Below are positions 1-14,085 of a stretch of DNA of 64,000 nucleotides, piece by piece. Each line of letters starts with the position of its first letter. The stretch's first letter is position 1. The position numbers and the translations under genes are program-made. The notes beneath the pieces were generated by a model. That model had not been told where the DNA came from. It saw only the letters and a list, made by a program, of their open reading frames with translations, and did not search any database. The stretch covers positions 6,430,217-6,494,216 of the forward strand of contig NC_086354.1 in assembly GCF_036324505.1 (NCBI RefSeq), read 5' to 3'. This DNA comes from Eleginops maclovinus (Eukaryota > Chordata > Actinopteri > Perciformes > Eleginopidae).

Positions 1-2051
1 ATGGGATATTTTTTCATAGATTCTATACAATTGGACTTGCTGACACTAAAGCAGGATACAAATTTAAAGCACTTCCACTTGGCTTTACTTTGTTTGATCT
101 GGAGCATAGTGCTTTAATTTAATCATCTTATATATAGAAATGACAAGATATAATATAACAGAAGTCTTCAGAAACCCAGCAAAAAATCATGCTTCACAGC
201 AGCCAAAGACTGTGGTTAAATGTCAAACCACACAAACGATTACATCTGGTGTTAAAATGTCAAGGTTAAATGTTATAATCCTGAAATTACTGAAAAGTAT
301 TTTCTCTCAAGTTTATTTATTTAGTTGGTAGGGACAGTGCTCATTGATTAACAGACAAATTGCTGTAAATAAGCCAGAGTTAGCTGCTATAAATAGCAGC
401 TAAAGTTAGTCTATAAATGAGCAACACTGCAAGGAACCAGGAGTGCTAACATGCTAACTAAATCTGTGTTTTAGGACTCATTTCTGTACCACTCCTTAGA
501 TCTAATTCAAATGGGTTTATACCGTAATCATAAAACGTGTCTCGGTATTCAGGTTGAAAAACATTACAGTACAAGTATAGTTCCAATCAAGTAAATGTGG
601 ATTAAAGCCTCGGCTGGATATTATCCTTATGAAGGGGTCCTTTGGAAAACATTTATCTTGTTTAAGAGGACCCTAGCCCCAAGCAGTTTGAGAACCCCTG
701 TATTAGAGCCCACATTCCGCACAGGAAACTGCTATACAGTGAGCCTCTGTTGATAATACCTATGGTATGATCTCAGGTCTTGGGGTGGCTTTTCCAAACC
801 GGCATTTGTGGAGCCGGTGCCTGGTGCTGTGCAGTTGGTAGCACTGTGTTTTCTCTGCCATCATCCCTAGTCATCCCTAATCCTGTGACTGCAGCTGTAC
901 ACACAATGGATAATCCCATCATGACTCAATTGTGTGCAGAAATAAAGGCACACGTTGCCCACGAAGAGGAGTTATTTGTTAGAGCTCAAAGGGGGGCAGG
1001 GACTGTTTTTGTGTGTTTACTGAGGATGAGGTGAATAGCATTAAATGTTCACCTGCCAATACGCCTCGAATTGGATGGGCTCCAACGCGGCTCTTGCTAC
1101 GATTACAGTACAGGGAAATGCTTTTCACCCCATACAAAGAGTGTGTCCCTCTTTTGAAAGGACTTGAGTTGTTGGATAATGCCAACTAATGTGCACTGTG
1201 TAAGATTAACAATACACATCATATGGTAAATACCGGCTTTCCTGGAGATAGAAGAGCTTTTTATCCGGTCTATGCATTTTGCAGAATGTATTAAAGAAGC
1301 AGAATGTCATTTTCTGCCATTAGAGGTCTTTCATTGAACATTATAACAGCATGAGTAGCAGTCAGCTTTCGATAGGTAAGAGTTCCTTCAGTGTTTATCA
1401 TTCAGGTACCAGGTTTTGTATGAATAGCAGAGGTTTGCGATGCTCCAAAACAGAAAGCAGAGATTGATCGACCCTAACCCTAACCCTCAAATCACTTTAC
1501 AGTATAGAGCAGTTTTACGGATTCCAACTCCAACGCAGTTAGACAGAAATAGAATTAAGGGATGGATCTCATTGGTAATGTTAGCTCAGCTTGTTTCTCA
1601 GATAACTTCATTTCCAGAATCTGGATTGCTTAAAACCTTCACCTGGTTAAAATGTTAGAAACAAGCAAGTTATTTAAGGATATTAGGAAAACTGTGGCTT
1701 CAAACTTGATAAAAGTCTTGAAAAATGACGATACGTGCAAAGAGGATGCATTGCCATTAAAGGCAACCAGTTAGTTATAATGTGAGTTCACAACTACTGT
1801 AAACATCACATACAACAAAGGTATAGTCTTTTTTTGGACATGTGAGTGTGTGGGACCGCCAGTGGTTCAGTTTGTTTATCACTTTTATATTCGGTGGTTT
1901 GTAATTAACCTGTAATATTCTGATGTACATTCATGGGCAACGCCAACTAAAATATTTGGTATTTCAAGTTGTATGTACAATGAATAAATCTGACACAAGC
2001 ACTTTGGGCAGCTCAGGGGTCCTACAGTACAAGTCAGAGGCAGAAGAGGTA
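1..2051. other. Non-coding stretch, no gene seen
   Basis: I see no exon with convincing splice signals and no ORF with protein-like composition on either strand. The stretch is moderately AT-rich. The only recognisable item is the short telomere-like tract listed separately. The segment 780-1190 is open on both strands for 70-85 codons, but the peptides match no family I know and no splice sites frame them. Confidence 0.6.
1471..1487 (-). repeat. Short interstitial telomere-like repeat
   Basis: Almost three uninterrupted CCCTAA units lie here, equal to TTAGGG on the minus strand. This is the vertebrate telomere unit. At 17 bases it is too short to be a recent telomere fusion scar on its own. 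It could be a chance or repair-inserted tract. Confidence 0.7.
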
Positions 2052-2250
2052 GAGGCATCACTTATTAGACCTAGCCGATAGTATGCAGCCACACTGCAGT
2101 GATGTGTTTCTGTATTTGCATTGTTGTCGTAGTTTACAGGTAAAATGACAAGTGGACTTTGTGATTTGTAATATTTCATGCAAGTTAAAGAATGTAAACG
2201 AATGGCTAGACGGAGGCATTACTCAATAGACCTAGCCAACAGTATGCAGT
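2052..2250 (+). repeat. Local direct repeat, two diverged copies
   Basis: A motif of about 37 bases, with a core like gacctagcc..agtatgcag, occurs at 2052-2088 and again at 2213-2250, a spacing of 161 bases. Similarity continues past the core into tgatgt...gcattgt after a short gap in the second copy. This is an old local duplication of unknown function. Confidence 0.7.
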
Positions 2251-5039
2251 GATGTTGCATTGTGTTTTGGAATGTTCAAAAGGATCAATGTAAAAGAAAT
2301 GTTGCACCCCTGGAAGTCCTTTTTGTGTGCAACAAATGCAGAAATGTTGCGTTACATAATATAATAACTTTTTGGAGAAAACAAACACAAGTCAATTAAA
2401 AATCAAATCAAATCTTTTTGCAAGCAGGTTATGTGCTAAGGGAAAAGAGTCCAACTGTAGCTGGTAATTTCATGGAGGGATTTTCTTGTTCACGGAGGCA
2501 CAGAGTGGAAGCTCGGTACAACCACAGGCTGTCTGTGCTGATGCCTCTCTGTGGTTTACAGAGCCACTGACCATGCTAGTATGTGTCAGCCTGCCGTGGC
2601 CTCCATTTCCCCTCCTGCTTCACTGAATTCTGTGCACTGGCTCAGATAATGAACAGTCCAGCCCAAGGGGGACAATTAACTTCTTAATGTGTCTGATCTG
2701 ATACACGTTTGCTCTTGTGAGTGGAAATCCTGCGGAGGAGTGAGCGCTGCCATGCTAGGGCCGTCGCTGCCTATGAGTCTGGCACCGTGACACAGAGAGG
2801 ATCAAACCTAAAACACAAGCCTTCAGTCTGACACCGCGAGAAACACGAACCCCGCAATGCATCAGGGATTTGCCCGTCTGAAGATTTTCTGCTCCCCCAC
2901 AGATTCCCACTGCACTTAACACTCGAAGCCTGGCAATTGCCTCGAGGAGCCGAATCCAGTACCTTTTGTCTGAAAACCCCCTTGACACACCAATCAGGCA
3001 AAGAGGCAGGGCAGACGCTCAGAATTTTAATCAAAAAGAGAATATTGAGTTTGTGGAATTTTGAAAATGTGCCTCTCAAACAAAATGCTCTTTGATATGG
3101 AAAGCTACCACTCCTCCCTCCCTCCTTCATGAATTAAATTATGTTTCCTGTCTGTACAGTTAGCTAGCCGAGGGCACTTTGACCCTCATTACATGAGCTG
3201 TACATATGAGAGAAAAGCCTCTTTATTTGCCCTTCATTTTTGTATTTTCTCCTGTACAATGACCCACCCTCCAAGCAGAAGGGGAGGTGCACCACGCTGC
3301 TGTCAGGGTGTTAAATAGGTTGTGAGGAGGTCGGGAGGTTATATAAGATTAACAGTTTGAGTGTAATAAATTACCTATGGTGTGTGAGTCAAGCTTAATT
3401 GTGATTAAACACCTACAGTGCAAAATGGAGCTGTAGTGAAAAACACACCAGCCTAATTCCTTTTTGGAAGTCAGAGATGTTGTGAAATCTGTTTGATCTT
3501 AACAACGTTCTCCGTTCCTGAACGCCTCCAGTTGTTCAGCTTCTACAAGTATTTAAAATAATGAGATATTTTAATCTTTTTTTCTTGTATATTGCCTTTG
3601 AGTTTAGAACAGAGGATGTTCTTAGTTGGTATTTTGAAATGAAATAACTCTGAAGTATATCAAAGGGTGAATATTGATGTGCAGTTACCATTTAGATGAC
3701 AATGCAGCACATTTATATAATACTACCACATTTTTCAAGGACATGTGCCTTCACACAGTGTAGTAAGGATCTAGTTAGTGCTCTATTCCTGTTGTATCTG
3801 AACACACATTGCATTAAACGTTTGTCCTGTAAGATTTTGAAACTGAAGACACACAAGGTCGCTGGAAACGTACCTAACATTTATGTTTTATTAGCTTATC
3901 TGTAAGCTAGCTAGCTAGATCGCTCGCTAACGTTACTAACCTAGGCATTTCAAATCTAATGACAAATCATTAACTCTACAAGAGTGACAGTTCAACAAGC
4001 CCTCCGGTCCCAGCTGTGTGCATCACTTTTGATTGTCCCCTGGTTTCCGTTGTGTTGTGAGCATTGTGTCACGTTTTTTGTGGTGTTTTGTGTTCTTAGC
4101 ATTTCGCTTCTGCAGCACTGTAAGTAAACCTTGCACATGTGTCATAGAGCTCGAACATGACTTGCTTTGTTTGCATGAGTTTTGACATTGTTGTTTTTAT
4201 GTTTACATCGTTTGTGAAAGTGCAGCGCGTTTCTCCTAATGGAGGTGTGTTTGTCTGTTGTAACGCGTTTGCACTGTTCAGCCACCTTAGTAAAACACAT
4301 ATATATATATACATCTTTTTAAGTTTAAATAATGTAACCAAATTCTGCTTACTTGCTCATCTTGAAAGAGGAGCATTTATTTGGAATCAAAATTTTTCCC
4401 ATAAGGCGGACATAAATCCAGTATTCTAGTTTTAGCTACGTTTGGTTCTCCACCAACTCGAGGGAAATATCTGAGCCTGATTACATAAAACCTTTGCATA
4501 AAGAAAAGAATGAGTTGCATTAAATTACCATAAGTGTAGGGAGCATAAGGATGTAGTAAGTAAAACACATTTTGATCTCAGTCTTTGCCCTTAGCTACTT
4601 AAGTATTCTTTCATGTCTTGCAAAAGGGTCCCATACCGGTATTATAAAAATGAAATCATTTGTGAAACAAAAGATAATGGCAGAGTTTATGGTAATTTAA
4701 GAGAAGAATAAGATACCAAGTCCTATTGTTCAGGACGGGGAAAACCAACAGGGAACTACGAACGAACTGACTGTTCTAAGATGCATATTTTCATGTTATC
4801 TAGATATGATATTCGTGTCATCACTTGTTTATTGTATTCTTTGTTATTTATTTTGGAGAAGCTAGCTAACACTGACAATTACACTGTCAAAGAAGCTTTA
4901 TTTAAAAAGATGACTCATTATGTGTCCAAAGTTGGAGTTGTCTAATGAATTTGTTTTATTTTGCAAAGATAAAATATTTACTCGGCTATGAAATATATTT
5001 AACATTACAAAAATGAATCTGCTAAAGCGTTACCAAAAC
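2251..5039. other. Non-coding stretch, no gene seen
   Basis: AT-rich DNA without a supported exon. It holds a short (AT)n tract near 4301-4312, repeated gctagctag words near 3906-3920 and a TATA-like word near 3340 that has no gene around it. Nothing else stands out. Confidence 0.6.
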
Positions 5040-5340
5040 TGAGTTGGTGTTGGCTTAACATTCTGAGACTTCATTTCAAAGTGCTGTTGCTACCAATATG
5101 TGTCTGAAATGTCCCGCCCCTTAGCCAATCACGTAGCAATGTGTTGGAGCGCTAGCCAATAGAAGCGCAAGTTTGTGATAGTGATGTCACTATGTTATGG
5201 AAGTCAACAAAGGAGTCCAGTGGAGGCGTTTCAGGCAGGGGGAGTGTGTTGGAGAGAAACTCCCTCTGGAGAGAACTTGGGATTTTAGCTTTTGTAAACC
5301 ATTTACATGCATACAGTATATAACCTATAACACACTACGG
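5040..5340 (+). repeat. Decayed teleost interspersed repeat
   Basis: The wording is familiar from many fish genomes: a 'tgtctgaaatgtcccgcccc' segment, then CCAAT-like 'agccaat' words, then 'aaactccctctggag', then 'gtaaaccatttacatgca' and 'tataacacact'. I take it as an old copy of a non-autonomous element. The same ctccctctggag word occurs in inverted form in the repeat near 27.0 kb. Boundaries are approximate and the class is not certain. Confidence 0.5.
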
Positions 5341-6126
5341 TTTGTAAGTTGAGAGGCTTTATGCATCACTTGAAATAAAATTTAGAAAATATTTTTTACA
5401 AGTGAAACATTTAACTAATGCAACTAGGCAGTAGTTCTTTACCTGCAAAATGCTCCATGATCTTCACCGGCTAAATTCAAACATTTTCTGCTTTTGGTGA
5501 AGGATGTGTAGAGTTCAGTGAGTTTGGGTTTTGAACGTTCTGAAGTTGAAATTGCTGCCTGCTGTGGCTAACAATGTCTCAATGAGAGCAGTGACACTCA
5601 ACCAGTCCTCAGGTGATGTGTGAAGCGACCCCTTCACTTACAAGCAGTCTCCATTTATTCCATCGCTAATATAAAATATTGATTATAGCAGCTTTAGAGG
5701 CATTACAGTAATGTACTGGCTTTAACGGCGGGCCGTTAAAAAACCGGGTCGTCTTAGGCTACTCTCCCCATCTGTATGCTAATTACCCGTCGCAGTTACT
5801 CACATCATTTAAGTTAATGTAGAGCCATAGAAGTGGATATAGTAGCTGTTTTCACATGCTGTGTACTGACCCGCATGATGAAGAAAAGTGATTTTCATGT
5901 ATAATCCATTTCAGCATGCCTCGGAAAATTAAATCTGAAGCATATAAGAAGCATGCTCAGTTTTTTCACGTTGATTAATTGTGATTTATTATGTAAGCCA
6001 ATATTTCCTACATTTGTAGTTATTTCCTGTTGGATTTAAGGATGTTCTCTATGACTTTGCACCGGTCCTATACTGATTTCTAAAGCTTTTGCTCTCCTTT
6101 AAACGTGTGAGGTTTCTGCAGAGCTT
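5341..6126. other. Non-coding stretch, nothing recognised
   Basis: No exon, tandem repeat or familiar mobile element could be supported here on either strand. Confidence 0.5.
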
Positions 6127-6161
6127 TCTTTAGTCTCCATTCCCTTAATGGAGACTAAAGA
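6127..6161. repeat. Perfect 15-bp inverted repeat with 5-nt loop
   Basis: Left arm 6127-6141 (tctttagtctccatt) is the exact reverse complement of 6147-6161, and the spacer is ccctt. A looser stem may continue outward (cttt near 6124 with aaag near 6164) across a bulge. Transcribed from either strand it would form a hairpin. It is shorter than a usual pre-miRNA stem, so it may instead be the centre of a small MITE or a chance fold-back. Confidence 0.85.
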
Positions 6162-6876
<715 letters not shown>

Positions 6877-9800
6877 GTATCCTAAGTGCAAAAAGTGTTA
6901 TGTAATTCAGTGCCTGGTTATGTAAAGGATCAATAGTGTAAGAAAGCTAAACCCCCCACCCCCCCACCTCTCCGCACGCTCACATGCCAATCATTGTTCC
7001 CCTCTGAAGTTCACGGCTAATTGTTTCTCGGGAGAGGTGCCTGGCATCCTCCGCTGCTCCTGCTGTGGAAACAGAGATGGTGTTGCACGCTGTGTTGTCA
7101 GACAGAAAAGCACAGGAAGAGCCGCACAACTTTATTAATAAAAGGTCCCCCCACCCCCCCCCCCCCGACGTCCTTTAACATTAAAGAGATACGAGTGAGT
7201 TCTTACGAAGTGACTGGCAGACCCACACAACTGACCTTATTAAGTAATAACACAGCACACATTTCTACTCTGAGAATCACAAGTCCTTTGCTGAATCAGA
7301 AATCCAAAGGGATGCATTTATATTTCATACTTTCTGTTTCATGATTCTGCTTTTAGCCATAGCAGGAAAAATGTGGACCGAAAGCGGCACTGAAGGAAAA
7401 TCTGCGGGCTTCCTTAATCGTTTCGCTTAAAGACGCCCCCCCCCCCCGGGATGGGGTAAGTGTAGAATATGGTTGCAACAAGGGATTGGGTAATAGAGGA
7501 TGTTTTTTCTTAACAACATACAGAAACACCAACAAAAAGGTGATCGCAGTGAACTTCCATTGTTGGGATGATAGTGAGTACATTCACATGAGTGACTTCA
7601 AGAACTGGTGTAGAGGGAAAATAGAGTCTAATTTTCAAAACATAAATAATTCATTGTCGTTCATCATTGTCATCATTAATTTATGCAGGGGTCCTTTTTT
7701 GTAATCATGGTTTGTTTTGATTTTAAATATCTGTGATTCCGTAAAGAAAATATGTTTTTTGACAATATTTTAGATCCAGTCATTCCCGTATGATTTTAGG
7801 AGTTCTATGTATTTTTGATGATTATCCAGATAATATCGTGAATCCCAAATAATCAAGAGATTATTTTTCTATTATTGATTAATTCTGTGATGTCTATAAA
7901 TTATAATAAAATAGGGAACATAGTAGTCAAAGGTCAATAACACACTCACATCTTCACATTTGATATGCTTCAAATGGCATTTCACCCCGCCATAAACAAC
8001 AATCGATTATGTTTTCGTTCTACGTTAGCCTCTGTTAGCATAGCGCACCCACATTTATAATCTAACGCACAGCTGTTGAGTTTTAGTAATCAATTAGTTT
8101 TGATTTGGGAGAAATACATGTTTAATTAAAAGACTATCTCTGAATAAACATAGAAATCAATGTAATTCATTGAAACTATCAGTCATTTGTCCGACAATGC
8201 TAAGTCAGTACTATTATCCCTGCATTTTGAGTCAATGGATACATCTCAACTGACATCCAAATGTTATTTATACTGGGAAAAGAAACACTATTCAGATTTT
8301 GAGTGCTGCGAGGAACCCCAACTGAGTACAGCGCAGTGAAAAATTGACATTTCCCTTGAACTGAATGTCTATATATGTGTGTCAGAAAGCCAACATCATG
8401 CACTGTGGAACTCTACATGACACCTGTCAAGACCGGGAGATGGCTCTTCTCTGTTTTCCAATTCCCCAGCTCCATCAGGGCGGCCTTGTTCCTTTTCCTC
8501 ACTGCAGAGAGACGGATCACAGCGTTTCCTTCCCCTCACATCTCTTTTTCATTCTCACTCTCTCTTGTCTTGTTTCCGCACTTTTGCTCTCTCTTTTACA
8601 CCCTTGCATCTCTTTCATTCCCCTTCTCTTATGTCTCATTTCCTAGCTTTTTCTCTCTCCTGCCTTTCGTCTCTTTCTGTTTTCTGCTCTCTCTTGGCTT
8701 TACCACCTTACTCTCAGTTCAGCTGCTCCAGAATTGTCCCTGATCATTCCACATCAAAATATCTTCTACTCACTGCTGCCCTGTGTTCCCCTCATCTCGA
8801 CCATGTAATATTAAAGTCAAGAGGGACATCCCCTGCTGTTTTCAATGAGTGCTTGTTCGCAGCAGAGAAGAAAAAAGGACAGAGAGTAGTAGAGGGGAAA
8901 GCGATGTCACCCACAGCCAAGCCGGCAAGATGAATGCACTCTGACTAAATGTCCCCTTTAGCCACTTATTATTATTCATAAAGTCCAAACCCTGCTCTAC
9001 CGCAGTTCTCAAGCTGCATATAAAATGGGAGGCATGCATTTGTAGACGGTCAACAAAAGCTATTTAAAGGCGAGACTGAGAACAAGAACAGGGCTTTTCT
9101 GATTGATTAGGCACACATTACCACATTTGAATGACACGTGTCTTTTATTTGCAATTTCAAATTTGGGTCAGGCATAGAATTTCTTTTCTCCAAAAACCCT
9201 TTAAGGAAATGATACAAAAAACAGAAAACAACGCTACTCCACATTTACAACCTTTCCTTTACTTGCATGCAGTCCATTATTCCCAAGAGTTCACAGGTCC
9301 CTTCTTTAGTCCTTATATTTCAGTTTTTATATGGTTTGGTAGTTTTTCCATTGTCCAACCAATGACCCAGTCCAGGAGGGTCACATTTCAACCAATTGAT
9401 AGCCTATTACCTACAAGTATCAAGATTAAAAAAGGAATCAAACTCCGGTAGTTCGGGGGTCAATGGGAACCTTGGGAACAAGTAATATTTGTTGGGAGAT
9501 AAAACTAATACCTGTGGTGTTGAAATGTAAAACTGCTTGACAAATTGGTAAGAGTAACTAACTCGGTGTAGCGGCTTACTAATTGTTCACAGATGGCAAC
9601 TACAGTTGTTTGCTTTATGTGCATTAAAAATGGAGGAAAGGCAGTATGCTGAAGCATGCGCCGGTTTCTCGAAGTTAGGAGTAGGAGAGAGCAGAAAAGA
9701 TCCCCACTGTAGGAACAGATAGTGCTCACAGTATCATAGCGGCAGCAAGAATACTAGCATAGGCCCTGTGTAGCGCCACATTATACAGAGGGTGATCCCA

Positions 9801-12800
9801 GTGGATCTAAATGACAGAGGGCTTGTTGATGCTTTAGTTAAGCGTCGAAAAATGGTCAGACTTGATGTCAATAACTCAGAATTCATCGAATCTGTGTTAA
9901 AATGTAACAATAAAATAGCTTTTTGATGTCCAGTGGTCTTCAGTCAGCTCCATACAGGTAGTTTCTCCGTTTCCTTTGCCTTTTCACTGCCATGCGATTA
10001 AAACCCCACGCTGGAATTACTGGAGGGAAGTTGGAGTCTACTGTAACTTGTGAATATGAATCATTTGCACTGACTTTTTTTAACGTGTTAAGAATTCCAG
10101 ATTCATCTCGAGCGTTTAAGCATTAACATTGACAGCCCTAGTTTTTACTTGCAGGGAATAAATGAACCTTTCACTTTCACCCATTATCAAGAAAACTATT
10201 GGTGACTGCTGGAAGAGAAAGACTTCTATTAGGTCCCTCTGTAGTGCAGCCCATCAACGAGGCTACATACCAACAAATGAGCAATTAACGCAGGACAGAT
10301 GGTCCGAGTTCACATCGTATCAATGACGGGAATGACATGACAGGGAGGGAAGCCCGCATGGCCCCATGAGGCCGCCACGCCTCACTGTCACTGATGCAAG
10401 GTTCACGTTGACACGTTTGATCAGGTGACTCCATGCAGAGTGTATCCACTTTGAAATTGAAATGCATGCCAAAGAGTACTTACAGAAGCCCTCCGTGTTG
10501 TGCAACACCGGTGGATACGCATTACAAAATCTATAATATTATATTTCGCTCATACATTATGCATGTGACATGCCATTAGTGAAGACAAGAAGGGGTAGGG
10601 CCAGGGAGGGGGTTTAATGAATTTTTCAGATGATGATGATGATAGCAGGATTTGCATTTGCGGGAGGTGACATTGTGTTTGTTCTGGAAAATTGGTTGAG
10701 ATTAAGGTTCATGGTCATGGTGTGTCTGTTTGAGCTAATACTGTTATAAAGAACAGGAAAACATCAGGTTGTGCTATGTGTGTCGTGATCCTTGTATTTG
10801 GTTAAATGAATTAATCTGCAGTAATCCTGACCTTGGTTAATTTCCATGCCAATGAAATATGTTTTGATTGCTGATACTGATTTAATACAAACATGACACT
10901 TTGTTTCACATGGCATTGCTTCAGAGTGGTTTGACCATCATTGTAGTACACTGTGTTTTGTATTTGCTGATTTATAAATAAGAATACATGAGTAGGAAAT
11001 AACCGTCAATAAAGCACCAAATAATACACATTGGAAATCTTAAATAGCTTAGTGTTTTTGCACAAATTCAATGTAACTTTTGGCATCTTCTGTCTTGTCC
11101 GTGTATCCTTAAACAGTAAGAAATCTGAAGAGTTTCACAGCTCTTCATTCAACTTGACAAAAGTTCCTTTCAACTGCATAGCAAAGGTCAAATGAATGGT
11201 CTTCTTGCTATTTTACTCCTTTTTTCTATTGTCCCAAGGATGACAGGATACCATTAGTCCCGAGCCATAACGATACTTACAATAGCTATGGTTCTGTAGA
11301 AAAATACAGAGATGTACTGTCACGTTTTCAGAACTGGGCATCTACTCAATACCAAAGTATCGGTTCTTGTGTCATCCTGTCATCCTTACTTGTAGGTAAC
11401 ATTAATGTCTGTACCCATTTTTAATCAGAAGTCGATCCATCCAATAATAAATACAATGTTATTCAGATTCAACAACCTCAAGGTCATGGTGGTGCGATAG
11501 AAAAGCTAAACAAGGTTTCGTCCGTTAGGGAACATTAATGTTTTACCAAATTTCTCTTATTTGTTGATCGTCATTGAAACCAGAGATGAAGTTCGCATGG
11601 CCTAAAAGGAAATAATATCATTATTTTTTGACACTGCTTTGATTGTATTTACCAGTGAAAAAGGGGCAACAAGTTTCAAACGGATTTAATCAGAATAACA
11701 GACACAATTCTATAATAACATACTGCTGTGCAACTGCATAGAAAACAAGTTCAATGGTTTATTAATGCAAATTTATTTCAAAACTAACTCTAGGTGGTAA
11801 ATATTTTATATTGCCCTGCCATTGGCAGCTGAACCAAAAAGTTAATTTCAGCCTCTGTCAGTCATAGATCTGTTATACACGATAATGTTGTAGCCTGCTC
11901 CTTCCTCCGTCAATGAAAAAGACATCAGAGGTTACAAACTGGTTCCTCCATTTCCAACAGACTGTTAATATTCTACTAGAAGCTGTAGGTCTAAATCAAA
12001 CAACCTTCACAGAGTAGAATATTTATATCTCACCCTGTGTCTGTACAGCGTCTGCGCTCGGCAGCCGTGATTACAGCTGAAGTGTTGCGATAATGACCTT
12101 GCTCCGGGTACTCAACAAAATATTAATTAGAGGTTGCTGTGTTTATGAGTCAGCTGTGGTCGTTACACAACCCAGGCACGCAAAATGGCCAACTGTTTGG
12201 ATGTGGGTTCACACACAAAATCTGGTGTTTGTCTGAGGCTGCCGTTACAGAAACCACACCCTCATTAGTCAGTCGTTTGTCATCTTCAACAATAATATCA
12301 AAGCTAGAAAATGAAAAATCAATACAGTAATAAAGAAGGGGAATCTATTCATTGGCAGTTTTCATTGCAAGCTTGTGTAACTTCATCATGTTGATGATTC
12401 CCTTCAGGACCTGCAGCTGTTTGCATGGGAGGGGAGATGTTTGAGTAGATAGCATTATGAGCATCCTTGCTAATTAACTGGTTTTAGTTTCCTAACCAAA
12501 ACCTGCACTCCCCCTCTTCTTTCTTTCTCTTTCTCCCCCTATCATTCCTGCCCCTCCTTGTGCTCGACAGTCTAATTTGTATGCAGGTGGCTTCCCCTCC
12601 TCCTTGTGTGTGACTCTGCAGAGCAGGTGTCCGTGGCTGAGGCTCAGACAATGATAGGCCACTGATAAGCTGCCTCGCACAGACTGATAGATGGGCAGAG
12701 ACCCTGTGTTTTCTGTGAGGAGAATGACATGTTTTCTGCTGCCGTTTTGCATTTTTGGAAGGTCATTTAAATGCAGGGAACATATACTTGCAAATCCCCA

Positions 12801-12968
12801 TAGATGCAAAGGCCTACAATACAGTTTGAATACAAACACTTGAATGTCTTTACAGGTACGTGGTGCATACAACTTTGTTCCGTCACTCATTTAAAAAAGT
12901 TTATTAGGTTTTGCCACTATTTATAGGTTAGATGTGGATTAGTTTATGAAGTTCCAAATACAATGATT
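6877..12968. other. Non-coding stretch with homopolymer tracts
   Basis: I find no supported exon. A poly-C tract lies at 7154-7166 with C6 just before it, and another C run sits near 7436-7447. The segment 8525-8700 is strongly pyrimidine-rich on the + strand, which explains two 122-codon ORFs rich in Ser, Phe and Leu. A (GAT)n-like tract lies near 10630-10645. No mobile element is recognised with confidence. Confidence 0.55.
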
Positions 12969-13085
12969 TGCTTTCTTGCTGAGATAAAGACGAGAGGATA
13001 CATTTTACTCTCGTACATAAAGCTATAGTACAGCCAGATAGCTTACCTTAGCATACATACCTAAAACAAAGCCTAAAAGGCCAGT
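12969..13085 (+). repeat. Decayed teleost repeat, 'tagcttagcat' family, copy 1
   Basis: The stretch reads gctttcttgctgag, then agacgagaggatac, actctcgtacata, aagctatagtacagcca and gcttaccttagcata. This is the order of a widespread teleost interspersed repeat I recognise by its 'gctttcttgccgagagttaga...ttagcttagcttagcat' wording. A second copy lies at 25900-26035 and a rearranged piece at 45541-45620. It is non-coding and of uncertain class. Confidence 0.6.
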
Positions 13086-13619
13086 TTACACAATTAAGGC
13101 AGGAAAGATGTGCTGAAATTGAATATATCTTTCCTAAATATGTTTTCCTGAGCATATAACCCCCTGAAACTAAGTATTGTGTTTTTGCTATAATGAGCCC
13201 TTAAAGTCTTGGTAAGGTCTGAGAGCTAATTCCACTGAGATAGGCTATGTGCTATACATGTGCTGCACATGCCATGTATCTACACTAATACATCTACACT
13301 AATTTTACCTGAAGGCTACCGTTGAACGCCAGAAACCGCCTGAGTGATACCACAGTGTCTCCACGGTTTTGCATTCAGTGGCTCGTTAACACACATGTAA
13401 GTGGAGGGGTTAGCGTAGGGGTTTTCAGAGCTAGCTGCCGCCTAATCCTACAAACTGCCCTGTCCACACATTAAATCTTGTCTGTTTGAATTAGTTTAAT
13501 AAACAAATTATAAAAATGATTTAAACATTTGGCAGGAATGATCATTTTTACTCAGCAGTTGTCCTAATAAAATACTTTTAAAAGACCTGCCTTAGTGGGC
13601 AGATCTGACCCAGGAGAGT
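13086..13619. other. Non-coding stretch, nothing recognised
   Basis: No exon or familiar repeat could be supported on either strand. Confidence 0.5.
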
Positions 13620-14085
13620 TGTTAAACTTGCATTCTTTTTCATATTCAGCAGGGGGGGGGGCAATCCTTCTGACTGCTAAAAGAAGTCCAATTCCATTGA
13701 AGTCTATGAGAAAATGAACCTTCTTCCCATTGATTCCTTTCCTCAGTAATCCTGACCAGTTTATGGTTTCACTTGCTAGTTCAAATGTTCCCTTAAAAAC
13801 ACCATCATGTTAAGGTTTTTTTATGGTCCCGTTAGTAAAAGGGTATGTTTTAGAGTTTAGTTAACTTGTGATTGGAGGATTGCTCCCACCGTGTTGTGTT
13901 TTGGGTGCTCTGTGATCTTGTCTTTTTTTTTACTGTTTCACAGTGTTTTATTTTTCTAATTCAAGAAGGCTAATTTCAACATTTCAGTCACCTAAACATG
14001 TGTAGTTCAGCTTTTGGTTGTACTAAGCTCCACCTCCACCATCTGAGTGCAAAATAACTAACAAGGAGACAGCTATAATGGCGGG
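13620..14085 (+). repeat. Decayed teleost interspersed repeat
   Basis: Marker words in the expected order are 'gcattctttttcat', 'attccattgaagtctatgag', 'gtttatggt', 'aacttgtgattgg', 'ttggttgtactaagctccacc' and 'aaaataactaacaaggagac'. I recognise these from a common fish repeat. The copy carries a short G run near 13653-13662 and small indels. It has no coding capacity. Confidence 0.55.

Noticed and set aside
3335..3355. TATA-box promoter (ttatataag)
   Set aside because: No CpG region, exon or donor follows; such words are expected by chance in AT-rich DNA.
8365..8933. 122-codon Ser/Phe/Leu-rich ORFs
   Set aside because: The region is pyrimidine-rich, which removes stops by composition; no domain or splice signals.
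12492..12890. 132-codon minus-strand ORF
   Set aside because: The longest ORF in the window, but no recognisable family, no promoter or splice context, and a purine-rich end explains part of its length.
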